NCBI GenBank assembly: GCA_031261285.1
Contig: JAISKM010000013.1
Location: 1 to 38,620 of the forward strand
Direction of reading: 5' to 3'
DNA from: Candidatus Symbiothrix sp.
Lineage (GTDB): Bacteria > Bacteroidota > Bacteroidia > Bacteroidales > Azobacteroidaceae
DNA length: 38,620 nucleotides
Below are positions 1 through 6,104 of this stretch, in pieces. The stretch's first letter is position 1, and each line of letters opens with the position of its first letter. The position numbers and the translations under genes were made by a program. Below the pieces are notes generated by a model, which was not told the DNA's origin, made no database searches, and worked only from the letters and a program-made list of their open reading frames with translations.

Positions 1-41
1 TTCGTTTTTCCTGAGCGGGTACTTCTTTCTTATCACTAAAC

Positions 42-130
42 AATTCCGGCATGGAAGTCTTGAATGAGCAACACTTAATGTTTTTATCCTCATTTCATTT
101 TTCAGCGCATTCGAGACTTGGTGCCGGGAT
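42..130. repeat. Imperfect hairpin element, copy 1 (family H)
   Basis: The left arm (CCGGC near 46-50, then AAGTCTTGAATG at 55-66) pairs with a right arm CATTCGAGACTT followed by GCCGG near 123-127. The loop is about 40 nt and T-rich. A second copy with the same arm and loop plan lies at 370-446, so this is a repeat family and not a chance palindrome. A small extra hairpin, CGGGATTATTAATCCCG, follows at 125-141. It could act as a terminator or a REP-like element. Confidence 0.7.
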
Positions 131-191
131 TATTAATCCCGTAGAAGCAACTTGCAACGCACGCACTCATACACATACATTCTTTAAACTG

Positions 192-359
192 ATGAACAAG
201 CTACTAAGTGATCCACCGGAACGACCTTCCGATATTTCGTGGGGGCTATTGCTGCTGCTTGGTGCGCTGTGTGCCGGCATCATCTGCATTGGCTATTATT
301 CAATGCATAGCTCTGATCGTGTAAGTGCACCGGCAAACAAAGAAAGCAACCAGGACTAA
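192..359 (+). CDS. Small single-pass membrane peptide (hypothetical)
   Basis: A 55-residue ORF starting at ATG 192, with a polar N-terminus (MNKLLSDPPERPSDISW), one hydrophobic helix (about residues 17-37, rich in Leu, Ala, Gly and Ile) and a polar Ser/Asn-rich tail. An in-frame ATG at 51 would extend it, but that extension runs straight through the hairpin repeat at 42-130, so I prefer the internal start. I do not recognise a family and see no clear TAnnTTTG promoter. The ORF is bracketed by two copies of the same hairpin. It may be a genuine small membrane protein or chance coding potential. Confidence 0.35.
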   Translation: MNKLLSDPPERPSDISWGLLLLLGALCAGIICIGYYSMHSSDRVSAPANKESNQD

Positions 360-369
360 ACATAAAATC

Positions 370-446
370 ATCCCGGCGAGAAAGTCTTGAATCAGCATGT
401 TTATTCGTTTCATTTTTTTAGCTCATTCAAGGCTCTCAGCCGGGAT
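370..446. repeat. Imperfect hairpin element, copy 2 (family H)
   Basis: Arms ATCCCGGC (370-377) with AGTCTTGAAT pair with ATTCAAGGCT and GCCGGGAT (439-446). The stem is about 20 bp with small internal mismatches and a T-rich loop of about 33 nt. Loop words such as CATTTCATTTTT and AGC-CATTC are shared with the copy at 42-130. It lies between the small ORF and the 3' end of the minus-strand MFS gene, so it could terminate transcription from either side. Confidence 0.7.
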
Positions 447-459
447 TTTGCAAATTTCT

Positions 460-1680
460 TTAACTCCGCCCTTTCAAATTTGGGAGAAAAGCAGTAATCA
501 GCCCAATAAGCGGCAAGAACGAGCAAATGAGATACACATGCTCAATGCTGGTGCTGTCGGCTAATTTTCCTAAGAAAGCCGAGCCAATTCCTGCCACACC
601 GAAAGCAAAGCCGAAAAAGAAGCCTGCTATCAAGCCCACTTTGCCGGGCATCAATTCTTGTGCATACACCAAGATGGCTGAGAAGGCAGACGACAGGATG
701 AACCCGATGCAAACGCTGAAAATGACCGTCCACAGCAGATTCAGGTGCGGCATCGCTAACGTGAACGGAGCCACGCCCAAAATAGAAATCCAGATCACAT
801 ATTTGCGTCCGATGCGGTCACCAATCGGACCACCCAAGAAGGTGCCGACTGCTGCTGCAAACAGATACAAAAACAAAAAGTATTGCGAGTGCTGAATGCT
901 AACGCCGAACTTATCTATCAAATAAAAAGTATAGTAGCTTGTGATGCTGCACAGGTAGATGTATTTGGAAAAAATCAGCACCAGGAGTATTCCTAAGGCA
1001 AAATAGACTGTTTTTTTTGGCAGATAATCGACCGAACCGTGCTTCGCCACTTTCGGCTTTTCGGCAGGCTTGAGGCGGTGCAAGTTAGTTTTGTACCAAC
1101 GGCTCACGCGTACCATTAACAGAATACAACATAAAGCCAAAATCGCAAACCAAATCAGATTTCCCTGTCCGTAAGGGGCAATCAGCAACGCCGCCAAGAG
1201 CGGACCCAACGAACTGCCGAAATTGCCGCCAACCTGAAAAATAGATTGTGCCAACCCCCGTTTGCCGCCCGAAGCCATATACGCCAATCGAGACGCTTCC
1301 GGATGCAACACCGACGACCCTAAACCCGTGAGCGCCACCGAAAACAAGACGAATGGAAACGTGTGCGCAAAAGAAAGCATAATCACTCCAATCATCGAGA
1401 ACGCCATGCCGGCAGGCAATGAATAAGGTTGCGGCTTTTTATCCGTATACCAGCCAATGACGGGTTGAAAAATCGACGAGCAGAGTTGAAAAACCAGCGT
1501 AATCAATCCCACTTGCGAAAAATTGAGCGCCAACCCCTCTTTCAGCAACGGATACATTGCCGGAATCAGGGATTGCAACGTATCGTTAGACAAGTGCATA
1601 AACGAAACAGCCAACAGCACCGCAAAAGCAGTATTCTCGGCAGCCTGAGTAGAATTTGATGTTTTGTTACTTGTATCCAT
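460..1680 (-). CDS. fsr: MFS exporter, fosmidomycin-resistance (Fsr) type
   Basis: A 406-residue protein with about 12 hydrophobic segments, typical of the major facilitator superfamily. The N-terminal stretch HLSNDTLQSLIPAMYPLLKE, followed by a QVGLITLVFQLCSS segment and TDKKPQPYSLP, is the signature of the Fsr drug-efflux subfamily. GGPIGDRIGRKYV is the second-half loop motif of MFS carriers. It would act in the inner membrane as a proton-coupled exporter; the substrate cannot be read from sequence. A GTG twelve bases upstream (1692) is also in frame, but it overlaps a TACCTTTG promoter box, so I take ATG 1680. It is divergent from hisA. Confidence 0.88.
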   Translation of the reverse strand: MDTSNKTSNSTQAAENTAFAVLLAVSFMHLSNDTLQSLIPAMYPLLKEGLALNFSQVGLITLVFQLCSSIFQPVIGWYTDKKPQPYSLPAGMAFSMIGVIMLSFAHTFPFVLFSVALTGLGSSVLHPEASRLAYMASGGKRGLAQSIFQVGGNFGSSLGPLLAALLIAPYGQGNLIWFAILALCCILLMVRVSRWYKTNLHRLKPAEKPKVAKHGSVDYLPKKTVYFALGILLVLIFSKYIYLCSITSYYTFYLIDKFGVSIQHSQYFLFLYLFAAAVGTFLGGPIGDRIGRKYVIWISILGVAPFTLAMPHLNLLWTVIFSVCIGFILSSAFSAILVYAQELMPGKVGLIAGFFFGFAFGVAGIGSAFLGKLADSTSIEHVYLICSFLPLIGLITAFLPNLKGRS

Positions 1681-1691
1681 ATTTGCGGGCA

Positions 1692-1699
1692 CAAAGGTA
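1692..1699 (-). promoter_or_regulatory. -7 box of the fsr promoter
   Basis: TACCTTTG on the minus strand matches the Bacteroidota -7 consensus TAnnTTTG. It ends 11 nt before ATG 1680, implying a leader of only a few bases. No clear -33 TTG is visible because the upstream DNA is an A/T simple repeat. Confidence 0.55.
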
Positions 1700-1701
1700 C
1701 A

Positions 1702-1757
1702 AAAAAAAATTAAAAAATTAAAAAATTAACCATTAACCATTGACCATTAACCATTAT
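1702..1757. repeat. A/T-rich simple-repeat array between fsr and hisA
   Basis: Short units of the form TTAAAAAA and then TTAACCA are repeated with small changes. The TTAACCA heptamer recurs in other spacers of the window (8776-8865, 16840-16925, 18234-18251). The array carries the -33 TTG of hisA. Confidence 0.7.
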
Positions 1758-1769
1758 TTCGTACCTTTG
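1740..1769 (+). promoter_or_regulatory. hisA promoter
   Basis: TTG (1740-1742), 19 nt, TACCTTTG (1762-1769): a textbook Bacteroidota primary-sigma promoter. Only CAAC separates the box from ATG 1774, so the transcript probably starts at or within a base or two of the start codon (leaderless). Confidence 0.75.
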
Positions 1770-1773
1770 CAAC

Positions 1774-2541
1774 ATGATAGAAATTATACCTGCAATTGAT
1801 ATTTTAGACGGCAAATGCGTCCGTCTTTCCAAGGGCGATTATGCACACAAAAAAGTGTATAACGAAGACCCGTTGGAAGTAGCGAAACAATTTGAAGACC
1901 ACGGCATCCATCGCCTGCACGTGGTGGATTTGGATGGTGCCAAAGAGCAGCACATTGTCAATTATGACGTGTTGGAACAGCTCGCAACACATACATCGCT
2001 AATCATCGACTTTGGCGGTGGATTGAAATCAAGTTTTGACCTCAATGTAGCCTTCGATTGTGGCGCACAAATGGTTACGGGCGGTAGTATCGCCGTCAAA
2101 AATCCGGAAATTTTTCAACGGTGGATAGAAATTTATGGTGCCGATAAAATCATTCTGGGCGCAGACTGTCGCGACAATAAAGTGTCGGTAACAGGCTGGA
2201 CGGAAGACACGGAAGAAGAAATCATCCCATTCATCGAAAAATGGCGTCAACACGGTATTTTCAAGGTCATTTGCACCGATATTAGTTGCGATGGCATGCT
2301 CACAGGTCCGAATACCGACCTCTACAAACAGATTATAGCCGCCGACCTAAATGCAGGAGCGTTGCATGCAACGCCCCTACATCTGATTGCCAGCGGCGGC
2401 GTTTCGGGCATCGAAGATGTGCAAAAATTAGATGACGCACACATCCCCGGCGTAATCATCGGCAAAGCCATTTACGAAGGCAAAATCACCCTGAAAGAGT
2501 TAGTCAAATACACAGAAAACAATCCGTCATTGCGGACTTGA
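1774..2541 (+). CDS. hisA: HisA, ProFAR isomerase of histidine biosynthesis
   Basis: A 255-residue (beta-alpha)8-barrel that converts ProFAR to PRFAR in the cytoplasm. The N-terminal [15 protein letters not shown], the phosphate-site FGGGL, the central [10 protein letters not shown] and the C-terminal IASGGVSG and [11 protein letters not shown] are all present. It is first in a hisA-hisF-hisIE run. Two departures are visible. Residues about 194-203 ([10 protein letters not shown]) are encoded by a 24-bp palindrome between the barrel's helix 6 and the LIASGGVSG strand. The C-terminal SLRT comes from a second palindromic element that runs on into the hisF start region. The core motifs are intact, so activity is expected. 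Confidence 0.95.
   Translation: MIEIIPAIDILDGKCVRLSKGDYAHKKVYNEDPLEVAKQFEDHGIHRLHVVDLDGAKEQHIVNYDVLEQLATHTSLIIDFGGGLKSSFDLNVAFDCGAQMVTGGSIAVKNPEIFQRWIEIYGADKIILGADCRDNKVSVTGWTEDTEEEIIPFIEKWRQHGIFKVICTDISCDGMLTGPNTDLYKQIIAADLNAGALHATPLHLIASGGVSGIEDVQKLDDAHIPGVIIGKAIYEGKITLKELVKYTENNPSLRT
2355..2378. repeat. Palindrome inserted in frame in hisA
   Basis: The centre GCGTTGCATGCAACGC (2359-2374) is a perfect 16-bp palindrome, extended by AGG/CCT flanks. The right flank CGCCCCTAC matches the arm of the GTAGGGGC-type elements elsewhere (2979, 8313, 10051). It codes for extra residues in a loop of HisA. Confidence 0.75.
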
Positions 2542-2552
2542 CCCGTAATCCC
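2525..2552. repeat. ATTGCGG-type palindromic element spanning hisA end and hisF leader
   Basis: GTCATTGCGG, a short loop, then CCCGTAATCCC. This is a slightly decayed copy of the ATTGCGGG/CCCGCAAT element found intact at 27323, 37022 and 38519. The hisA stop codon (2539-2541) lies in its loop. Confidence 0.7.
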
Positions 2553-2561
2553 ATAAAAGAG

Positions 2562-3383
2562 ATGCTTGCAAAACGAATCATCCCCTGCTTAGATGTAAAA
2601 GACGGAACCACCGTCAAAGGCGTCCAGTTTGTCGACTTTCGCGATGCGGGTGACCCGGTGGAGTTGGGTCGGCAATACAGCGAACAGGGTGCTGACGAAC
2701 TCGTGTATCTCGACATCACGGCATCGCACGAGGGACGAAAAACATTCCTCGACTTGGTACGTCGCGTGGCTGCAACGGTCAATATCCCCTTCACGGTAGG
2801 CGGCGGAATCAATGAACTGAGCGATGTAGACAAACTGTTGAATGCCGGTGCCGACAAAGTATCCATCAATTCGGCAGCCATCCGCAACCCCAAATTGATT
2901 GAAGAAATCGCCAACCATTTCGGTTCCCAAGTCTGCGTCGTAGCCATCGACGCGAACCCCATCGAAATCATGCCACCCGTAGGGGCGACCCTCGCGGTCG
3001 CCCCCCTCGCGGTCGCCCCCCCTAAAAAAACACAACAAACATGGTTGTGTTACCTAAACGGCGGACGCATCCCCACCGAAAAAAGCCTGTTTGATTGGGC
3101 AAAAGAAGCCGAAAACCGTGGAGCCGGCGAAATCCTGTTCACCTCCATGGCACACGACGGCGCAAAAACGGGCTATGCTAACGACGCATTAGCCAAATTA
3201 GCCGACAATTTAGGCATCCCCATCATCGCCTCAGGCGGTGCCGGCACCAAAGAACATTTCAAAGACGTGTTCCAACAAGGCAAAGCCGATGCCGCCCTTG
3301 CCGCCAGCGTCTTCCATTTCGGCGAAATTCCAATCCCCGCTCTAAAAAAATACTTACAGCAAGAAAACATAACAATTCGATAA
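2562..3383 (+). CDS. hisF: HisF, cyclase subunit of imidazole glycerol phosphate synthase
   Basis: A 273-residue barrel that combines PRFAR with ammonia from HisH to make IGP and [20 protein letters not shown] is the standard HisF N-terminus, so I start at ATG 2562 and not at the in-frame TTG 2538. The FTVGGGI strand, VVAIDA (second catalytic Asp), [15 protein letters not shown] and IIASGGAGT motifs are present. Between VVAIDA and YLNGGR, where the family has only about a dozen residues, there are about 20 extra ones ([15 protein letters not shown]) encoded by a GC-rich palindromic element. It lies 20 nt after hisA and 4 nt before hisIE; hisH is not in the window. Confidence 0.95.
   Translation: MLAKRIIPCLDVKDGTTVKGVQFVDFRDAGDPVELGRQYSEQGADELVYLDITASHEGRKTFLDLVRRVAATVNIPFTVGGGINELSDVDKLLNAGADKVSINSAAIRNPKLIEEIANHFGSQVCVVAIDANPIEIMPPVGATLAVAPLAVAPPKKTQQTWLCYLNGGRIPTEKSLFDWAKEAENRGAGEILFTSMAHDGAKTGYANDALAKLADNLGIPIIASGGAGTKEHFKDVFQQGKADAALAASVFHFGEIPIPALKKYLQQENITIR
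2977..3023. repeat. GTAGGGGCGACC palindromic element in frame in hisF
   Basis: GTAGGGGCGACC, CTCGC, GGTCGCCCCCC form a hairpin, and the right arm is then repeated directly. The same arms occur in non-coding DNA at 8313-8339. Here the element is translated as an Ala/Val/Pro-rich insert. Confidence 0.85.
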
Positions 3384-3387
3384 TCTC

Positions 3388-3981
3388 ATGAATTTAGATT
3401 TCAACAAAATGGGCGGTCTCATCCCCGCCATCATACAAGACAACAACACCTCAAAAGTGTTGATGCTGGGTTTTATGAATGCCGAAGCATTCGCCAAGAC
3501 ACAGGAAACCGGTAAAGTGACTTTTTTTAGTCGCACGAAAAACCGTTTATGGACAAAAGGCGAAGAGAGCGGCAACTTTCTGAACGTCGTCTCAATCGCC
3601 GAAGACTGCGACCAAGATACACTGCTGATTAAGGTGAATCCCGTTGGTCCCGTCTGTCACACAGGCGCAGACACCTGTTTCAACGAGAAAAACAGCGAGG
3701 ACATTCTCTTTTTGCGCTATTTGCAGGATTTCATTGACCGTCGCTACCAAGAGATGCCGGAAGATTCCTACACCACGTCATTATTTAATAGCGGGGTGGG
3801 GCGTATGGCTCAAAAAGTAGGTGAAGAAGCTGTAGAAACGGTTATTGAAGCGATGGCGTGCAACGACGAACGCCTCCTTTACGAAGCATCCGACCTGATT
3901 TATCACCTCATCGTGCTTTTGACGTCCAAAGGGTATCGCCTCGAAGACCTGGCAAATGAGTTGAAGAAAAGGCATAAATAA
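3388..3981 (+). CDS. hisIE: HisIE, bifunctional PRA-CH / PRA-PH
   Basis: A 197-residue fusion catalysing the second and third steps of histidine biosynthesis. The N-terminal half (about 1-105) is phosphoribosyl-AMP cyclohydrolase: MLGFMNAEAF, FFSRTKNRLWTKGEESGN, the metal-binding DCDQDTLL and CHTGADTC. The C-terminal half (about 108-197) is phosphoribosyl-ATP pyrophosphohydrolase: GVGRMAQKVGEEAVETVIEA and ASDLIYHLIVLL. It ends the hisA-hisF-hisIE cluster. No repeat insertion is visible, unlike its two upstream neighbours. Confidence 0.96.
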   Translation: MNLDFNKMGGLIPAIIQDNNTSKVLMLGFMNAEAFAKTQETGKVTFFSRTKNRLWTKGEESGNFLNVVSIAEDCDQDTLLIKVNPVGPVCHTGADTCFNEKNSEDILFLRYLQDFIDRRYQEMPEDSYTTSLFNSGVGRMAQKVGEEAVETVIEAMACNDERLLYEASDLIYHLIVLLTSKGYRLEDLANELKKRHK

Positions 3982-4115
3982 GCGTTGTAGCGCAATGTTA
4001 TTGACCGGCAACACAAACATTACAATAAGTTAACAAAAAAGTAACAAAAACTTAACGGAAAAAGGTAAACATTTGTCAAATCACAGGCGTTTGAATCATA
4101 AACGTTGATGACATT

Positions 4116-5078
4116 ATGTTAAATACTTGGAGAACGATAATTATTAGTTTGTTTTGTACTTGTTTTGTGCCGGTGCAGGCGACCAGTCGGGCGTTGATTG
4201 TGGCGATCGCCGAATACCCCAAAAAGAGCGGTTGGCAACCGATTCATGCCAACAATGATGTGTTGGTAGTGAAATCCGGTCTTTTGAAACAAGGTTTTTC
4301 TATCGAAAATATCACGGTGCTGCGGGATAGAGCGGCTACGAAGCAAGGCATTTTGAATGCGTTTGACCAATTGTTGCAACAGAGTGTTGCCGGCGACCGG
4401 CTGATGGTGCACTTCTCGATGCACGGTCAACAAGTGACCGACCTGAATGGCGACGAAGCAGATGGTCTGGATGAGGCGTTGGTGGCGTATGATGCGCCAA
4501 AATACAACAAGCAAAACGCTCGCAGTGCCGACAAGCACCTGATCGATGATGAACTCAATAAACTCCTGTTAGCTTTGCGGAAAAAAGTCGGCAAAAAAGG
4601 CTCTGTCCTGATTTTTGTGGATGCTTGCCACAGTGGCACCATCAATCGAGGTGCTCAAAAGCCGGAAACGGTGATTCGTGGCACCGGTGAAATTTTTGAG
4701 ATTCGTGGTGTAGAAACCGTCGCTCGTGCCAAGCGAATCCCTTCCCTCTATGTGGATGACAATCAGCCGGTTGACAATTCCGCTTTGGCGCCTTTTCTGT
4801 TGATTAGTGCCTGCGCCGAAGATCAAAATAATAAAGAGTATCGCGACTGCTATTCTAACAAAAGTTATGGACCATTGTCGTATGCTTTGAGTGTCGTGCT
4901 TTCCAAAAACAGGATTGCCGTGACCAACGATGTCTTTTTTGAGCAGATCAAAGCAGAAATGGCCAAGTTAGATGCTCATTACGAGAGTAAGCAAACCCCT
5001 CAGAAAGAAGGGAATGCCCACGTAATATTTTTCTCACCCAATTTTTCAAGCAATTCGGTGGACGCGTCAAACGATTGA
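4116..5078 (+). CDS. Secreted caspase-like (clan CD, C14) cysteine protease
   Basis: A 320-residue protein with a signal-peptide-like N-terminus (about 1-22, ending VQA) and a caspase p20-like domain. The catalytic His lies in HFSMHGQQ (H103) and the Cys in FVDACHSG (C171), after strands ALIVAIAEYP and SVLIFVDA. An acidic DLNGDEADGLDEALVAYD stretch between the dyad residues is common in bacterial metacaspases and orthocaspases. Substrate specificity is unknown, though such enzymes usually cut after basic residues. Its last 79 nt overlap the 3' end of a minus-strand membrane-protein gene. It faces a minus-strand regulator/sigma-factor operon, which suggests but does not prove a functional link. 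Confidence 0.85.
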   Translation: MLNTWRTIIISLFCTCFVPVQATSRALIVAIAEYPKKSGWQPIHANNDVLVVKSGLLKQGFSIENITVLRDRAATKQGILNAFDQLLQQSVAGDRLMVHFSMHGQQVTDLNGDEADGLDEALVAYDAPKYNKQNARSADKHLIDDELNKLLLALRKKVGKKGSVLIFVDACHSGTINRGAQKPETVIRGTGEIFEIRGVETVARAKRIPSLYVDDNQPVDNSALAPFLLISACAEDQNNKEYRDCYSNKSYGPLSYALSVVLSKNRIAVTNDVFFEQIKAEMAKLDAHYESKQTPQKEGNAHVIFFSPNFSSNSVDASND

Positions 5079-5545
5079 CCCTGAGACTCCATTTCCAATA
5101 ACAGGGTTTTCGTTTCGGCGCGTTTACCGATTTTAAGATAATCAAGCGCCTGATGCCATCGCGATGAACGTTCCGGATTGTTTTCACTGCCTTGTTCGCC
5201 ACGAGTGGCTTCTGATTGGACGTAGGTGATTTTGCTGTAGTGTTGATACAACTCTTGCGTAGAGAAACGTGGTTGCACACCCCACACCAAGAGCAGGAGG
5301 AGCACGGCTGCGATACTCGCATAAATTAGGATTGGCAACTTCGTCGCTTTAGGCTTTTCCGGAACGCCGGTTTCTTCTGCATGACGCATGATCTCCCTCA
5401 GCTCGTCTGCGCCCGACACTTGATCAAAAAGTTCCCATGCAGGTTCTTCCGCCCGGCGATGAAGTGCATCTATAATTGATTGATTCAGAGCATCTTCTTT
5501 CAAATCATTGTCGATACGTTCGTGAGATGTTTGTGTCTTTTTCAT
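5000..5545 (-). CDS. Single-pass membrane protein, possible anti-sigma partner
   Basis: 181 residues: a charged cytoplasmic part (about 1-70), one transmembrane helix (about 71-90, ILIYASIAAVLLLLLVWGV), then a periplasmic tail with a helical region near 145-165. The gene start overlaps the sigma-factor end by 41 nt and is preceded by an AAGAAAGG stretch, so translation is probably coupled. Position and topology fit an anti-sigma-like partner, but I see no zinc HxxxCxxC motif or named anti-sigma domain, so this is inference. Its last 79 nt run antisense to the caspase gene. Confidence 0.75.
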   Translation of the reverse strand: MKKTQTSHERIDNDLKEDALNQSIIDALHRRAEEPAWELFDQVSGADELREIMRHAEETGVPEKPKATKLPILIYASIAAVLLLLLVWGVQPRFSTQELYQHYSKITYVQSEATRGEQGSENNPERSSRWHQALDYLKIGKRAETKTLLLEMESQGQSFDASTELLEKLGEKNITWAFPSF

Positions 5546-6101
5546 ACGTTTTTCCTTTCTTAGTTTGAATATCCAGCATGTTTTTTTTCAATCGCTCCAT
5601 ACAAATGATGTGTCGATAACTTGCCCGTTTGGCACTGCTAAAGCCCATTTCGCGTGCAATCGTTGCCATGTCTAAGTGTTGCACATAGTGGGCTATTAAG
5701 ACGCGGTAACAAAGATCGTCCAGCCGTTTAACTGCCTCATTACTAATGCTTTGAGGGAAAATCTCCTCTGCGTGTGACGGATTTGCAAACACATCGGAAG
5801 TGATTTGTTCAAAAAAATCCTCATGTTCAGGTTTGACTTCTTTTTTACGTTGTTGTCGCAGGTAATTGAAAATCAGGTTCTTGCCGATCGCAAAGAGGTA
5901 GGTACGCATCGGAGCCGTAAAATCTTTGGCCGTCAGGTGTCCCAGGTGAATTTTTTCATAAAAAGCCACAATACTCTCCTGAAAAATATCGGTTGCTACC
6001 TCCATTTCAATGCCATAGCGATGATGAGCATACGCAGTAAATTGCCTGCGATACGTTCGATATAAATTTTCAAATTGCTGAATAGCGACCGTTGTTTTCA
6101 T
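5505..6101 (-). CDS. ECF-type RNA polymerase sigma factor
   Basis: A 198-residue sigma-70 family protein. Region 2 covers about 8-80 (FTAYAHHRYGIEMEVATDIF, then TYLFAIGKNLIFNYLRQQRK). Region 4 covers about 125-180, with the helix-turn-helix HLDMATIAREMGFSSAKRAS. It starts 3 nt after the TPR/HTH gene stop and overlaps the next gene by 41 nt, so the three form one operon. It would direct RNA polymerase to a small regulon; the facing caspase gene is the obvious candidate target, but I found no diagnostic promoter. Confidence 0.88.
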   Translation of the reverse strand: MKTTVAIQQFENLYRTYRRQFTAYAHHRYGIEMEVATDIFQESIVAFYEKIHLGHLTAKDFTAPMRTYLFAIGKNLIFNYLRQQRKKEVKPEHEDFFEQITSDVFANPSHAEEIFPQSISNEAVKRLDDLCYRVLIAHYVQHLDMATIAREMGFSSAKRASYRHIICMERLKKNMLDIQTKKGKTYEKDTNISRTYRQ

Positions 6102-6104
6102 ACC

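Noticed and set aside
51..191. N-terminal extension of the first small ORF
   Set aside because: It is translated hairpin repeat DNA; the internal ATG 192 precedes the only protein-like part.
2977..3023. hisF as a disrupted pseudogene
   Set aside because: The insertion keeps the frame, and all catalytic motifs before and after it are intact.
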